The translations under genes were made by a program, and so were the position numbers. Positions 40,320 through 48,689 of a stretch of DNA of 64,000 bases are shown in pieces. Numbering within the stretch: position 1 is the first letter of the stretch; each line of letters opens with the position of its first letter. The notes beneath the pieces are model-generated. The model was not told where the DNA came from and did no database searches. It worked only from the letters and a program-made list of their open reading frames with translations. Location: positions 62,001 to 126,000 of the forward strand of contig NZ_JAQTHV010000001.1 of the NCBI RefSeq assembly GCF_029433295.1, in the 5' to 3' direction. This stretch comes from Bifidobacterium sp. ESL0784 (GTDB lineage Bacteria; Actinomycetota; Actinomycetes; Actinomycetales; Bifidobacteriaceae).

Positions 40320-41243
40320 ATGGGCATAACCATGAATGTACTCGTGTTGGGGCTCGGCAAGTTGCTTAGCGGATTGTCCTCTGTCGCCTACGTTTACGCC
40401 AAGTTTCTTGCTACCAACGATGCCCCGCCGATAGGTTCCAATTTAGCCCATCCGGACTTTATCCCCAAGGACATCATACAGTTGATAGTATGTTGCAACA
40501 CTATCTTTATCATGGCGGTAGTTCTGCTCGTTTACATTTACCTTGAGTGGCGTAGGCAGAGAGACACGATTCGAGGCCTGAAGTCCGGTAAATCCGTTTT
40601 CTACGCGAGAATGTGCAGACAGGCGATGCTGGATTACACAAATACTTTCGGGGTCGCGGAAATCATATTCGTGATTTTCATTGGGATGTTGCCGTGGTCA
40701 AGCTTGGGAATGGGTATCCTCCAAGGAGCGATGTATGGTGCCATCATCCTTGGCGTTATTGGTTGGATACTCGGCAAAATCGGAAGCGTTTCGGGTAACG
40801 AAAATAACGCGAATAACAGAAGTTACCCGTATAACCCGAATAGTTTCAATAGCAGGAATAATCCGAATTACCCGAATAACGTGAATTACCCGAGGTATCC
40901 GAATAATCCCAATTACAGTAACACGAATTATCCCAATAGCCTTAATTATCGAAATTATCCCGGTAATTCCAATAACCCGAACAACCCAAGCAACGCCAAT
41001 AATTTGAATTACCCCAATAATTCTAATTATCCGAATAACCCGGGCAACCCTAATTACCCAAACTATCCCCGTCGTTCGTATAATCTAAATTATCCCGATT
41101 ATCAGAATTACCCGATTACCCCGAATAATCCGGGCAACCCGAATTATCCCAATTATCCGAGCAGCCCTAATTACCCAAATAACCCTAACGGCAATAATCC
41201 CAATAACCCGAATACCGTCCAACGTAATTCGCAGAATGGCTGA
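40320..41243 (+). CDS. Membrane protein with Asn-Pro-Tyr-rich repeat tail
   Basis: A 307-aa protein (303 aa from ATG 40332). Residues ~1-160 have three or four hydrophobic segments (LIVCCNTIFIMAVVLLVYIY, FGVAEIIFVIFIGMLPW, MYGAIILGVIGWILG) with the motif HPDFIP between. From ~165 to the end is a low-complexity tail of Asn/Pro/Tyr in 3-6 residue units (NPNYPN, NNPGNPNYPNYP), unlike anything else here. The tail is probably disordered or adhesive and its location is not clear. The family is unknown. It lies 62 bp after the exporter gene and may be co-transcribed. Confidence 0.7.
   Translation: MGITMNVLVLGLGKLLSGLSSVAYVYAKFLATNDAPPIGSNLAHPDFIPKDIIQLIVCCNTIFIMAVVLLVYIYLEWRRQRDTIRGLKSGKSVFYARMCRQAMLDYTNTFGVAEIIFVIFIGMLPWSSLGMGILQGAMYGAIILGVIGWILGKIGSVSGNENNANNRSYPYNPNSFNSRNNPNYPNNVNYPRYPNNPNYSNTNYPNSLNYRNYPGNSNNPNNPSNANNLNYPNNSNYPNNPGNPNYPNYPRRSYNLNYPDYQNYPITPNNPGNPNYPNYPSSPNYPNNPNGNNPNNPNTVQRNSQNG
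40855..41215 (+). repeat. Low-complexity AAT/CCN-rich repeat tract
   Basis: Imperfect short repeats such as CCGAATTACCC and CCCAATTATCC, codons for Asn, Pro and Tyr, over ~360 bp. Variable spacing of units suggests growth by slippage. The paralogue at 41627 lacks the tract. Confidence 0.85.
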
Positions 41244-41245
41244 TT

Positions 41246-41532
41246 CTCGCGGTTCTAACTTTGTGTTGATTGCTATGAGTCTTAGCTAGAACGCTTTCGC
41301 AATGAGGATAGCGAAGTCTTGCTTGCCGTCCATTTCCTTGATTCCCGCGAAGGGGGGCCTTGCAGCCCAGCGATTCTATGGTTTTCGTCTCGACGACGCG
41401 TAATGATGCGAAATCGGTTTCGTCCATATTGCCGTGATGCCGGTATCCTGCCATCGAATTCGATGCCGCTCCGCTTGCCTTCTCCGCTCGTTGCGTAGGG
41501 TAGACCGAGTTCCGTATTCCCAAAACACATTA
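41246..41532. other. Spacer between duplicated segments, possible gene remnant
   Basis: 287 bp with no intact gene. On the minus strand two frames give overlapping open stretches (ending near 41282 and 41185), as expected for a decayed coding fragment with a frameshift, for example GAASNSMAGYRHHGNMDETD. I do not recognise a family. Confidence 0.35.
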
Positions 41533-42212
41533 CATCACCGACAAGTTCTGGCGCTACGACGTGTGAGGCTGATCAGGTGATTTATATAATGGAATGTAGT
41601 TTTTGTTGATAATGGATCTGATGGGAATGGCCGTGAATCTACTTGTGTCGGGACTCGGCAGGTTGGTTGGCGAATTATCCCCTATTGCCTACGTTTATCC
41701 CAAGTTTCTTACCCACAATGGTCCGCCTCCAGGTTCCAATTTCGCCGAACCGGATTTCATCCCATCGAATATCGGGGAATTGAAAGCGGCCCGGCTCACC
41801 GCCATTGCCATGGTGATAGTCCTCCTCGTCTATATCTGTCTCGAAGGGTATATGCAAAGAAGGAGGATTCGGAGGATCAAATCCGGTAGGGTTGTCCTCT
41901 TCGCCAGGATATTCAGGCAGGCGATGCTGAATTACGCGTATTCCTTTGGCGTGCTGGAAGTCGTGGCTGTGATTTTCGTCGGGATGTTGCAGAAAACAAA
42001 TTCGCGAATGGGCTTCCTTCAGGGAGCGATAGTTTGCGGCATCCTCCTCGGCATTATTTGTTGGGCATTCGGTAAGATCGGAGGCGTTTCGAATGACAGC
42101 GATGAAAATGAGGGCGAGGACGAAGATGAGGGCGAAGGACAGGAATAACGAAAAATCCCAATAATCTCAACAATCCGAATGTCGGCCAACGTAATTCGCA
42201 GAATGGCTGATT
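41533..42212 (+). repeat. Segmental duplication, downstream copy
   Basis: It begins with the 41-bp copy of the exporter gene's 3' end (41533-41573) and ends with the 27-bp copy of the 3' end of the Asn-Pro-Tyr gene (42186-42212), although the gene inside now stops earlier at 42148. The leftover ...CCCAATAATC...AATCCGAAT (42156-42181) is a trace of the repeat tail. Confidence 0.85.
41627..42148 (+). CDS. Paralogous membrane protein without the repeat tail
   Basis: A ~173-aa protein (TTG 41603 and ATG 41612/41621 are in-frame alternatives; ATG 41627 matches the paralogue's start). It is clearly homologous to the 40320 product: LGRLVGELSPIAYVYPKFL against LGKLLSGLSSVAYVYAKFL, and AEPDFIP against HPDFIP. 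It has three or four membrane segments. The tail is replaced by a short acidic end (DENEGEDEDEGEGQE). It arose by tandem duplication and then lost or never gained the repeat. The function is unknown. Confidence 0.65.
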   Translation: MAVNLLVSGLGRLVGELSPIAYVYPKFLTHNGPPPGSNFAEPDFIPSNIGELKAARLTAIAMVIVLLVYICLEGYMQRRRIRRIKSGRVVLFARIFRQAMLNYAYSFGVLEVVAVIFVGMLQKTNSRMGFLQGAIVCGILLGIICWAFGKIGGVSNDSDENEGEDEDEGEGQE

Positions 42213-42257
42213 TTTACCATTCCGAATTTCGTGTCGGCCGACCTTTTGTTGGAATCC

Positions 42258-43367
42258 TTAGTATTTCATACCCATGGCGTCGCGGACCTGGTCGAGGGTT
42301 TCCTCGGCGATCGCGTTGGCGCGCTTGTTGCCGTCGTGGATGATGTCGCGGATTGAATCCATGTCCTTGGCCAGCTCGGCGCGGCGCTCGCGGTGCGGGG
42401 CGAGGAATTCGTTGACGGACTTGATGACGTACTGCTTCAAGGCTCCGGCTCCGGCATCGCCGATCTCCTCGGCGATATCCTTCGGGTCGCGGTCGGTGAC
42501 GAGACCGGCAGTGGTCAGCAGCGCGGAAACCTGCGGGCGATTGATCGGGTCGAAGGTGATGCGACGTTCAGAATCGGTCGGGCTCTTCTTGATGAGCTTG
42601 GCGGTTTCCTCCGCGGTGGCACCGAGCATGATGGAATTGCCGTAGGACTTGCTCATCTTGCGGCCGTCGAGGCCCGGAATCTCAGGCGCATCGGAAAGAA
42701 TGGCCGTCGGCTCGGGGAAAACGGGGTTCTTCTTGGCGTAACGTTCGTTGAAGCGGCGGGCGATGGTGCGCGTGATTTCGACGTGTGGCAGGTTGTCTTT
42801 GCCGATCGGCACGACGTTGGCCTTGCAGAAGAGGATGTCGCAGGCTTGATGGACGGGGTAGGTCAGCAGCAGGCCGGTCAGCGCATGGCCGCTTGCTTCG
42901 GCTTCAGACTTGACGGTCGGGTTACGCAGCAATTCAGCTTCGGTGACCAACGAAAGGAACGGCAGCATCAGCTGGTTTTCGCAAGGAATCGCGGAATGCG
43001 CGAAAATCATGGTCTTGTTCGGGTCGATGCCGGCGGCAAGATAATCCAGAACCATGTTCAGCGTGTTGTCTTGGATGTGCTCGGTGGTGTCGCGGTCCGT
43101 GATGACCTGATAATCGGCGATGAGCACGTTGGTGTGCACGCCCTTGTTCTGCATCGCGACACGCTCGCGGATCGAGCCGAAATAGTGGCCGAGGTGCAGA
43201 CGTCCGGTCGGGCGATCGCCGGTAAGCATGGTGAATTTGCCCGGATCCTTCTCGAGCTTGGCCAAAACCGCGTCGGAACGCTTCTTCGCTTCGACAAAAC
43301 TTGCGCTTATCTCGTTGCCCGCCGCAGTGACCTGTTCGTTTTTCGCGCCGTTTTGTGTGTCCGCCAT
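42258..43367 (-). CDS. trpS: Tryptophanyl-tRNA synthetase
   Basis: A 369-aa class I aminoacyl-tRNA synthetase charging tRNA-Trp. The HIGH-type motif is GRLHLGHYFGS (58-61 HLGH), and the KMSKS signature is GRKMSKSYGN near residue 240. TGDRPTGRLHLGHY is typical of the second TrpRS subgroup. A ~40-residue charged N-terminal extension precedes the catalytic core. SD GGGCAGG precedes ATG 43367. It is the only trpS-like gene in the window. Confidence 0.96.
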   Translation of the reverse strand: MADTQNGAKNEQVTAAGNEISASFVEAKKRSDAVLAKLEKDPGKFTMLTGDRPTGRLHLGHYFGSIRERVAMQNKGVHTNVLIADYQVITDRDTTEHIQDNTLNMVLDYLAAGIDPNKTMIFAHSAIPCENQLMLPFLSLVTEAELLRNPTVKSEAEASGHALTGLLLTYPVHQACDILFCKANVVPIGKDNLPHVEITRTIARRFNERYAKKNPVFPEPTAILSDAPEIPGLDGRKMSKSYGNSIMLGATAEETAKLIKKSPTDSERRITFDPINRPQVSALLTTAGLVTDRDPKDIAEEIGDAGAGALKQYVIKSVNEFLAPHRERRAELAKDMDSIRDIIHDGNKRANAIAEETLDQVRDAMGMKY

Positions 43368-43506
43368 GACCTGCCCTTAATGTCTGGAATCCTTGGAAAT
43401 CTTGTTTTTATGGTAAAAGTCTGAGCCGACAATGAAACGTGACGGATTGGGTGGTATCCTACATATTGATGGATTAATTGCGACTGAAAATAATTCGGGG
43501 GGTCAA

Positions 43507-43923
43507 ATGGGCCGCGGACGTCAAAAGGCTAAACAAAAGAAAATGGCCCGTAAGCTGAAGTATTTGACAACCGATACCGATTATGACGAGCTGGCAAAGG
43601 AGCTTGGCAGTCAGGAACCGGGTAGTGGAGCGGCGGATCCGTTCGATGAAGTCGAAAAGGAATATTCGCGCGCTCATGGCAAGCCCGGTGAAGACACGAA
43701 TGCCGAAGCTGCAGACAATCATGAGGATTCGCCGGTTGCCGACGACGATTTGGATGATTATGCCAAGTGGGCCGCCGAAGCCGCAGCCAAGGCAGCCGGT
43801 GGCGACAGCGCGAAATCCGGATCGAGCGTCAAGAAGGCTCCAATGCCCAAGCCGCACAAGCCGATTCACATGCCTGTCCCCAGTGCTTTGCGTAAGCCCA
43901 AGCCCAAGGCCAGTGAGGCCTAG
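43507..43923 (+). CDS. DUF3073 family protein
   Basis: A 138-aa protein; ATG 43507 follows GGGGGG, while a longer frame from 43432 lacks domain sequence. Residues 1-~40 match the actinobacterial DUF3073 start (MGRGRQKAKQKKMARKLKYL, then YDELAKEL). Next is an acidic region with DLDDYAKWAAEAAAKA, and a basic Pro/Lys C-terminus (KAPMPKPHKPIHMPVPSALR). The basic head suggests nucleic-acid or ribosome binding, but no role is established. It is followed by a strong terminator. Confidence 0.88.
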   Translation: MGRGRQKAKQKKMARKLKYLTTDTDYDELAKELGSQEPGSGAADPFDEVEKEYSRAHGKPGEDTNAEAADNHEDSPVADDDLDDYAKWAAEAAAKAAGGDSAKSGSSVKKAPMPKPHKPIHMPVPSALRKPKPKASEA

Positions 43924-43946
43924 CAGGTTTAGTTATTTGTATTGAG

Positions 43947-43983
43947 AGCTGTCAAGTGAATGTGGCTTGACAGCTTTCTTTTT
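43947..43983 (+). terminator. Terminator of the DUF3073 gene
   Basis: AGCTGTCAAG (43947-43956) pairs with CTTGACAGCT (43966-43975) with a 9-base loop, followed by TTCTTTTTAA. A textbook rho-independent terminator. Confidence 0.9.
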
Positions 43984-44042
43984 AATAGTTGACACACGGT
44001 GTTGCTAAATAGCGGAATTGACATACTGATAAGCGGAATTTG

Positions 44043-44072
44043 CGTACTTGATAAGCGTGTTTATCAAGTACG
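44043..44072 (-). terminator. Hairpin after the SCP-like gene
   Basis: CGTACTTGATAA (44043-44054) pairs perfectly with TTATCAAGTACG (44061-44072), 12 bp with a 6-base loop, 10 bp past the stop of the minus-strand gene. CTGATAAGCGGAATT-like copies just before it resemble half of the stem. Confidence 0.6.
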
Positions 44073-44081
44073 TGAGTTGTA

Positions 44082-44498
44082 TTAATCCAGTGGAAGCAGA
44101 GCGCTCAGATCGTCGCGCTCGCCGATGGCGCTGATGCGGCCGGCATCCTTTTCTTCCGACCATTTGGTTAGACCGCAAGCTAAGCGTAGCCAGACGTCAG
44201 GGTCGAGTTCGATGACGTCGGGTGGGGTGAGATTATGCGGGTCCGAAGCGGGGCCGTCAAGAATTTTCACCGCTCCCCAAGGCGCCACACGTACTTCGAC
44301 GCCGGGGCCGGGAGCCTTGTTTTCCAAGAGATAGAGCGAATATCGTACGGCCATGGCCCACGTGTTGCGTGGCATCCCGCTCGGCGAGAATGCAAGCCTT
44401 GCCTCAAGCGGTTCGCCACGATGCGCATCCGCTGCTTTACGCCACTGATCCAGCGCCACCATACCCTTCGAAATATCCTGTTCCCGTATCGCTGCCAT
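44082..44498 (-). CDS. Sterol-carrier-protein-like (SCP) domain protein
   Basis: A 138-aa protein resembling the actinobacterial 'sterol carrier family' (bacterial SCP orthologue) proteins. It starts with a helix (KGMVALDQWRKAADAHR), then strands ending VEVRVAPWGAVKIL, then PPDVIELDPDVWLRLACGLT, the SCP-type threshold segment, and a short C-terminal helix. The family binds hydrophobic ligands, but the ligand in this group is unknown. It is monocistronic or co-transcribed with the small membrane protein to its right (102 bp upstream). Confidence 0.7.
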   Translation of the reverse strand: MAAIREQDISKGMVALDQWRKAADAHRGEPLEARLAFSPSGMPRNTWAMAVRYSLYLLENKAPGPGVEVRVAPWGAVKILDGPASDPHNLTPPDVIELDPDVWLRLACGLTKWSEEKDAGRISAIGERDDLSALLPLD

Positions 44499-44540
44499 GA
44501 GGCCATCGTCCCTCGCGTTGTGGACGGAAGCAGATATAAC

Positions 44541-44580
44541 AAAACCGCCGCACTACCTCGAAGGCAATGCAGCGGTTTTG
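44541..44580 (-). terminator. Hairpin after small membrane protein gene
   Basis: AAAACCGCCGCA and TGCAGCGGTTTT form a near-perfect stem with one mismatch (44541-44552 with 44568-44579). On the minus strand it ends in TTTTG, consistent with termination of the gene at 44601-44816. Confidence 0.65.
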
Positions 44581-44600
44581 AATAATGAAATAAATAAAGG

Positions 44601-44816
44601 TCAGGCGGTGGCGGTTTCCGGGCCCTCTTCAGGCTTCGGATCGGCTTCCTTATCAAGACCCAAATCGACTGGCGAAGAGCTGTTTTCCCACGGCTCTTCC
44701 CACGGATCATAGTCGGGGTTCTGCTGCTTGTACATATACAGGCCGACGACTGCAGCGAGCAGACCGCCGAAGAGCAGCGCAAAGAACTTCCAACCGTTAG
44801 AAGACTTGTTCTCCAT
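44601..44816 (-). CDS. Small single-pass membrane protein
   Basis: A 71-aa protein from ATG 44816, chosen because GAAAGGAG precedes it; a longer frame to 44858 has none. A short polar head (MENKSSNGWK), one membrane segment (FFALLFGGLLAAVVGLYMY) and an acidic tail (DYDPWEEPWENSSSPVDLG) ending in EEGPETATA. This layout is common in actinobacteria next to cell-envelope or cell-cycle genes; no function is known. Confidence 0.7.
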   Translation of the reverse strand: MENKSSNGWKFFALLFGGLLAAVVGLYMYKQQNPDYDPWEEPWENSSSPVDLGLDKEADPKPEEGPETATA

Positions 44817-45271
44817 GACGGCTCCTTTCTTAAGTGCCGGCTTGCACATCCAAGCCAACGTTGCTTCTATCCTAGCCGATGTTCTGTGACAATTGGGTGG
44901 AAAACCTGAAGAAAACCAAAAAGTTCAAGGTTTTGTCGCGTCTCCCATGTGCCTGAATGGAGGAATTTAGCATACGATTGGCGGTTTGTTGGTAGATGCC
45001 CATGTTCGGGCGTGCGGCGGTAAGGCGCAACCTCAGCCCTTGGTTCAACTCAAGGTTTCTGACGTGGCAATCGGGATTTTCGAAGTTGTGGTTTCGCGGG
45101 CTTGTTGTAGCGAACGGATAAAGTAATACAAAAGCAACGTGAGGCGCGGCTACGCCAGAAAATGCAGCAACCGATATGAAAATATCGGAAAGGTGGGAAA
45201 ACCCTGAAAATACAACGAAAATGTAGGATGGCGCGGCTGGCCTTGTACGCTTCAATCGATAAAATACAACA
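44817..45271. other. Intergenic region
   Basis: 455 bp between divergent genes. It holds the SD of the small membrane protein and probably the rhomboid promoter. Minus-strand open stretches (44872-45294) have an unlikely composition and no SD; I see no gene or strong hairpin. Confidence 0.4.
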
Positions 45272-46039
45272 ATGACCAATGAGAGCGACAGCATCCAGCG
45301 CTGGTGGCGAAAATTCAGGTATCAATGGCAATCCGGCGGCCCGGTGATCACATGGGTGATTGTCGTTGCCTGCGTGCTGGTATGGCTCTTGGAAGTCCTG
45401 TTCAAATACGGTTCGCCCGAGCAGTTCGCCAGCTTGATTTACAACGGGTCGTTCACCTCGGGTCTCGCGTTGCTGAAGCCTTGGACGTGGTTCACCTCGA
45501 TGTTCATGCACGACCCGAACGTATTGCACGTGCTGGGCAACATGCTCACGCTGATCATCATCGGGCCGTACTTGGAAGGTCTGCTCGGGCATTGGTGTTT
45601 CCTTGCGGTCTACCTGATTTGCGGGCTTGGCGCTTCTGATGGCCAAATAGTCTACAGCTATTTTACCCACGATTGGGCCATGTCTTCATATGGTGCTTCC
45701 GGCGCGCTGTTCGGACTTTTCGGTGTGGTGCTGCTCGTTTTTCGGCGCACGCACGAAGACATACGCGGGATGTTGGTTTGGATTGCCATCGATTTGGCGA
45801 TGCCGCTGTTCGTGCCGCATGTGGCATGGGAGGCGCACGTTGGCGGATTTGTGGTCGGCTTGCTGCTGGGTTGGTTGCTGCTTGACGGGATTCCTGCGTT
45901 GCGCCGTCGCCCGCTATGGGTGCGCACGCTGATTTATGGGGCTGCTCTTACGGTGTTGCTGGTGGCGTTGACGGTGGTGTTGACCCCGACGTGGGTGCTC
46001 GACGTAGAGAGGTATGCACGACAGTTCAACCTGCCGTAA
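45272..46039 (+). CDS. Rhomboid-family intramembrane serine protease
   Basis: A 255-aa membrane protease with six or seven membrane helices. Catalytic residues are visible: Asn90 in HVLGNM, Ser143 in YGASGALFG, and His189 in EAHVGG. A short basic cytosolic head (RWWRKFRYQWQ) precedes TM1. Rhomboids cleave transmembrane substrates near the extracellular side; the substrate here is unknown. It is monocistronic, followed by a hairpin. Confidence 0.92.
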   Translation: MTNESDSIQRWWRKFRYQWQSGGPVITWVIVVACVLVWLLEVLFKYGSPEQFASLIYNGSFTSGLALLKPWTWFTSMFMHDPNVLHVLGNMLTLIIIGPYLEGLLGHWCFLAVYLICGLGASDGQIVYSYFTHDWAMSSYGASGALFGLFGVVLLVFRRTHEDIRGMLVWIAIDLAMPLFVPHVAWEAHVGGFVVGLLLGWLLLDGIPALRRRPLWVRTLIYGAALTVLLVALTVVLTPTWVLDVERYARQFNLP

Positions 46040-46115
46040 ATGTGTCTTTTACATAGTGCCCATAAGCAAGCAAGTAAAAGCATCAATGTGGAGCATAAGT
46101 TATGTAATACATAAA

Positions 46116-46147
46116 AATGTGCAACCTGTATAGACAAGTTGCACATT
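46116..46147. terminator. Hairpin between rhomboid and ddl
   Basis: AATGTGCAAC (46116-46125) pairs with GTTGCACATT (46138-46147), a perfect 10-bp stem with a 12-base loop, in the gap between converging genes. A second, G/C-rich inverted repeat (GCCGTCGG/CCGACGG) follows near 46162-46187. Confidence 0.6.
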
Positions 46148-46232
46148 ACGACGTGTACCAGCCGTCGGAAGACGGAGTGCGTCTGCCGACGGAAGACCGC
46201 TATCTCAGGCGGTGAGAAAACGGGAGTAGTTC

Positions 46233-47264
46233 CTACTGATCGGCGCGATGCTGGCGCAGGACGGATTCGACCAAGCGCGAGTAGAGGTCGGCAAGGCTGT
46301 AGCCCGCTGCGATGGCGGCTTGCGGCAGCTGTGAGGTCGCGGTCATGCCGGGTGCCACGTTTGATTCGAGGAATTGCGGGGTTCCGGCCGAATCGACGAT
46401 GAAGTCGGTGCGTGAGATGTCGCGCAGGCTCAGGGTGTTGTGCGCGGTGAGCGCCGCGTCCTGAACGGCCTTGAGTGTGGCTTCGGGCAGGCGTGCGGGA
46501 ACGTAGAAGTCCGTCGGGCCAGGGGTGACGCGGGCCTCGTAATCATAGTCGCCATCAGGCGTGGCCACTTCCAGCGGAGGCAGGACGAGCGGTTCGCCAT
46601 CGATTTCGAAAACGGAGACCGAAACCTCGGTGCCGACCACGGCCCGTTCCACCAGCGCCACGTTGCCGTAGGCGAAGCTGTTGACCATAGCCTGCGGCAG
46701 CTCCGAAGCCTTGTCGACGCGGGTGCAGCCCATTGCCGAACCGCCCTGCGTGGGCTTGACAAAAAGCGGTAGTTCGAGCGAGGAAACCAGCAGGTCGACC
46801 ACTTTCTTCGCGCCAAGTTCGCGGAACGTTGACTCGGGAAGTGCCACTGAAACGGGGGTTGAGAGCCCGCCAAGCTTGCGCACCACGTTCTTGGCGATGG
46901 GCTTACTCCAGGCGGTGCGCGAGGCCTTCGCGCGCGAACCGATATACGGCAGGCCTTCCATTTCGAGGATGTCGCGGATCGATCCATCCTCTCCGTTGGC
47001 CCCGTGCAGCAGGGGCCAGACGATGTCGGGGCGGGTCTTGGGGTCGCTCAGGTACGGTAGCAGTTCGCTGTCCATGTCGTGCATGGCGACGTTCCAGCCA
47101 GCCTCTTCGAGGTAGCCGCCGACGCGATGGCCGCTGGCAAGCGAAACGTCACGCTCGTGACTCATCCCGCCGCAGATGACGAGCACCTTGGTGGCCGCGC
47201 GGTCGATGGGAGCAATGTCTTTCATTGTGGTTGCAGGCTTTGTGGTCTTCATATGCTTTGCCAT
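46233..47264 (-). CDS. ddl: D-alanine--D-alanine ligase-type ATP-grasp enzyme
   Basis: A 343-aa ATP-grasp ligase, expected to make D-Ala-D-Ala for peptidoglycan. Ddl signatures: VICGGMSHERDVSLASG, LLHGANGEDGSIRDILE, PYIGSRAKASRTAWSKPIAK, KPTQGGSAMG, DYDYEARVTPG and ISRTDFIVD, with the final FLESNVAPGMTATSQLPQA. Some positions differ from typical Ddl (ESNVAPGMT instead of EVNTLPGMT), so another dipeptide ligase is possible. The SD AAGGAG and ATG 47264 lie just 12 bp after the aminotransferase stop, so the two form an operon. Confidence 0.8.
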   Translation of the reverse strand: MAKHMKTTKPATTMKDIAPIDRAATKVLVICGGMSHERDVSLASGHRVGGYLEEAGWNVAMHDMDSELLPYLSDPKTRPDIVWPLLHGANGEDGSIRDILEMEGLPYIGSRAKASRTAWSKPIAKNVVRKLGGLSTPVSVALPESTFRELGAKKVVDLLVSSLELPLFVKPTQGGSAMGCTRVDKASELPQAMVNSFAYGNVALVERAVVGTEVSVSVFEIDGEPLVLPPLEVATPDGDYDYEARVTPGPTDFYVPARLPEATLKAVQDAALTAHNTLSLRDISRTDFIVDSAGTPQFLESNVAPGMTATSQLPQAAIAAGYSLADLYSRLVESVLRQHRADQ

Positions 47265-47276
47265 AATTACGCTCCT

Positions 47277-48689
47277 TCAGTTTTTCTTGTCCGTGCCCGT
47301 GGTGCGGTGCGTGTCGGCGTCGGCCTTGGCGGTACCGAAGAGTTCGGCGGTCTTGAGCTCGTTGTTCATCACACCCGCGAGGCGCTTGATGCCCAACGTG
47401 ATCTTGTCCGGCGTCGGATAGCAGAACGAAAGGCGCATATGGTGCGTGCCGCTGCCGTCGAGGTAGAAGCCGGTGCCGGCCACATAGGCGACCTTTGCGG
47501 TGATGGCGCGAGGCAGCATTTCCTTGGAATTCAAACCCTCGGGGATCTTCAGCCAGATGTAGAAGCCGCCTTTGGGCTTGTTCCACGAGCAGTACGGGAG
47601 ATATTCCTTGAGCGCCGCGTCCATGGTGTCACAACGTTCTTTGTACATACCGCGGTACTGGCTGATTTGATGCTTCCAGTCGAAGTTGTCGAGGTAGGTG
47701 GTGATGGTCATCTGGCTCATGTTCGGCGGGCAGAGGATTGACGCCTCGTTGGCCAGGATGAGCTTCTTGCGGATTCCTGGAGGTGCCACGATCCACGCGA
47801 TGCGCATGCCCGGCGCGATGATCTTGGAGAAGCTGGAAAGGTAGACCACGTTTTCGGCGTCCATCGAACGTAGCGCGGGGTAGGTCTGGCCGTCGAAACC
47901 AAGCAGGCCGTAAGGGTTGTCTTCCACGACGAGCACATGGTATTTGCGCGCGATCTCAAGGATCTTCGGGCGACGCTCGACGCTCATTGTCACGCCGGCG
48001 GGGTTGTGGAAATTGGGAACGGTATACAGGAACTTGACCTTTTTGCCAGCCTTGAGCTGAGCCTTGATGGTCTCCTCGAACGATTCGGGGATAAGCCCGT
48101 CCTTGTCGGTCTGCGCGTTGACCACCTCGACCTGGAACGACGAGAAAACGCCGAGCGCACCCACGTAATTCGGAGCTTCGGCAATCACCACGTCGCCCGG
48201 GTCGCACATGATGCGCGTGACCAGATCGATGGCATTCTGAGAGCCGTTGGAAATCACCACGTCGTCGGGCTGCACGTCCTTGATGCCCTCGAGCGCCATG
48301 ATCTGCAGCACGTCTTCGCGCAGATGCGGGTCGCCCTGCGCCGAGCCATACTGCCAGGCCACATCGCCCTTGTCGACGAGCATCTTGGCGATGAGCTCGG
48401 AGAGCTCCTTGAACGGCAAATATTCGAGGTAGGGCATGCCGCCGGCAAGCGAGACCACATCCGGACGCGAGGCCGTGGCGAAAAGCGCGCGAATCTCGGA
48501 GGCGCGCATATTGTCGGCGCGGGCCGCGTAGGAGCCGTACCACGGGTCGTTCTTGAAGACCTTGGATTCCGTGGTTTTCGTTTCGGCGCCCTCGGTTTTC
48601 GCGGCTGCGGCCGCAGCGCTCGTGGTTGCTTTGGGACCGTTGCCTTTGCCCTCGTTCGGTTTTCCGGAAATGTTCTTGGTCTCAGACAT
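47277..48689 (-). CDS. PLP-dependent aminotransferase (class I/II, LysN/ARO8-like)
   Basis: A 470-aa fold-type I aminotransferase from ATG 48689 (SD AAGGGATGG). The first ~45 residues are an Ala/Thr/Lys low-complexity extension. The core has SLAGGMPYLEYLPF, YGSAQGDPHLREDV, ISNGSQNAIDLV, TVPNFHNPAGVTMS, and the PLP-lysine segment YLSSFSKIIAPGMRIAW. These features fit the 2-aminoadipate/aromatic aminotransferase subgroup; the exact substrate is open. It is upstream of and coupled to ddl, hinting at amino-acid supply for the cell wall (inference). Confidence 0.85.
   Translation of the reverse strand: MSETKNISGKPNEGKGNGPKATTSAAAAAAKTEGAETKTTESKVFKNDPWYGSYAARADNMRASEIRALFATASRPDVVSLAGGMPYLEYLPFKELSELIAKMLVDKGDVAWQYGSAQGDPHLREDVLQIMALEGIKDVQPDDVVISNGSQNAIDLVTRIMCDPGDVVIAEAPNYVGALGVFSSFQVEVVNAQTDKDGLIPESFEETIKAQLKAGKKVKFLYTVPNFHNPAGVTMSVERRPKILEIARKYHVLVVEDNPYGLLGFDGQTYPALRSMDAENVVYLSSFSKIIAPGMRIAWIVAPPGIRKKLILANEASILCPPNMSQMTITTYLDNFDWKHQISQYRGMYKERCDTMDAALKEYLPYCSWNKPKGGFYIWLKIPEGLNSKEMLPRAITAKVAYVAGTGFYLDGSGTHHMRLSFCYPTPDKITLGIKRLAGVMNNELKTAELFGTAKADADTHRTTGTDKKN

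Larger units (their letters stand above)
40224..41245 (+). repeat. Segmental duplication, upstream copy
   Basis: It starts with the last 34 bp of the ThrE-like gene and spans the membrane-protein gene at 40320. The first 41 bp (40224-40264) are identical to 41533-41573 and the last 27 bp (41219-41245) to 42186-42212, with diverged paralogous coding sequence between. Confidence 0.85.

Noticed and set aside
40855..41215. CRISPR array
   Set aside because: Repeats are short, irregular and in frame as Asn/Pro/Tyr codons; there are no uniform repeats with unique spacers, and no cas genes.
44872..45294. Minus-strand ORF upstream of the rhomboid gene
   Set aside because: Overlaps the rhomboid start, no SD, composition unlike a real protein.
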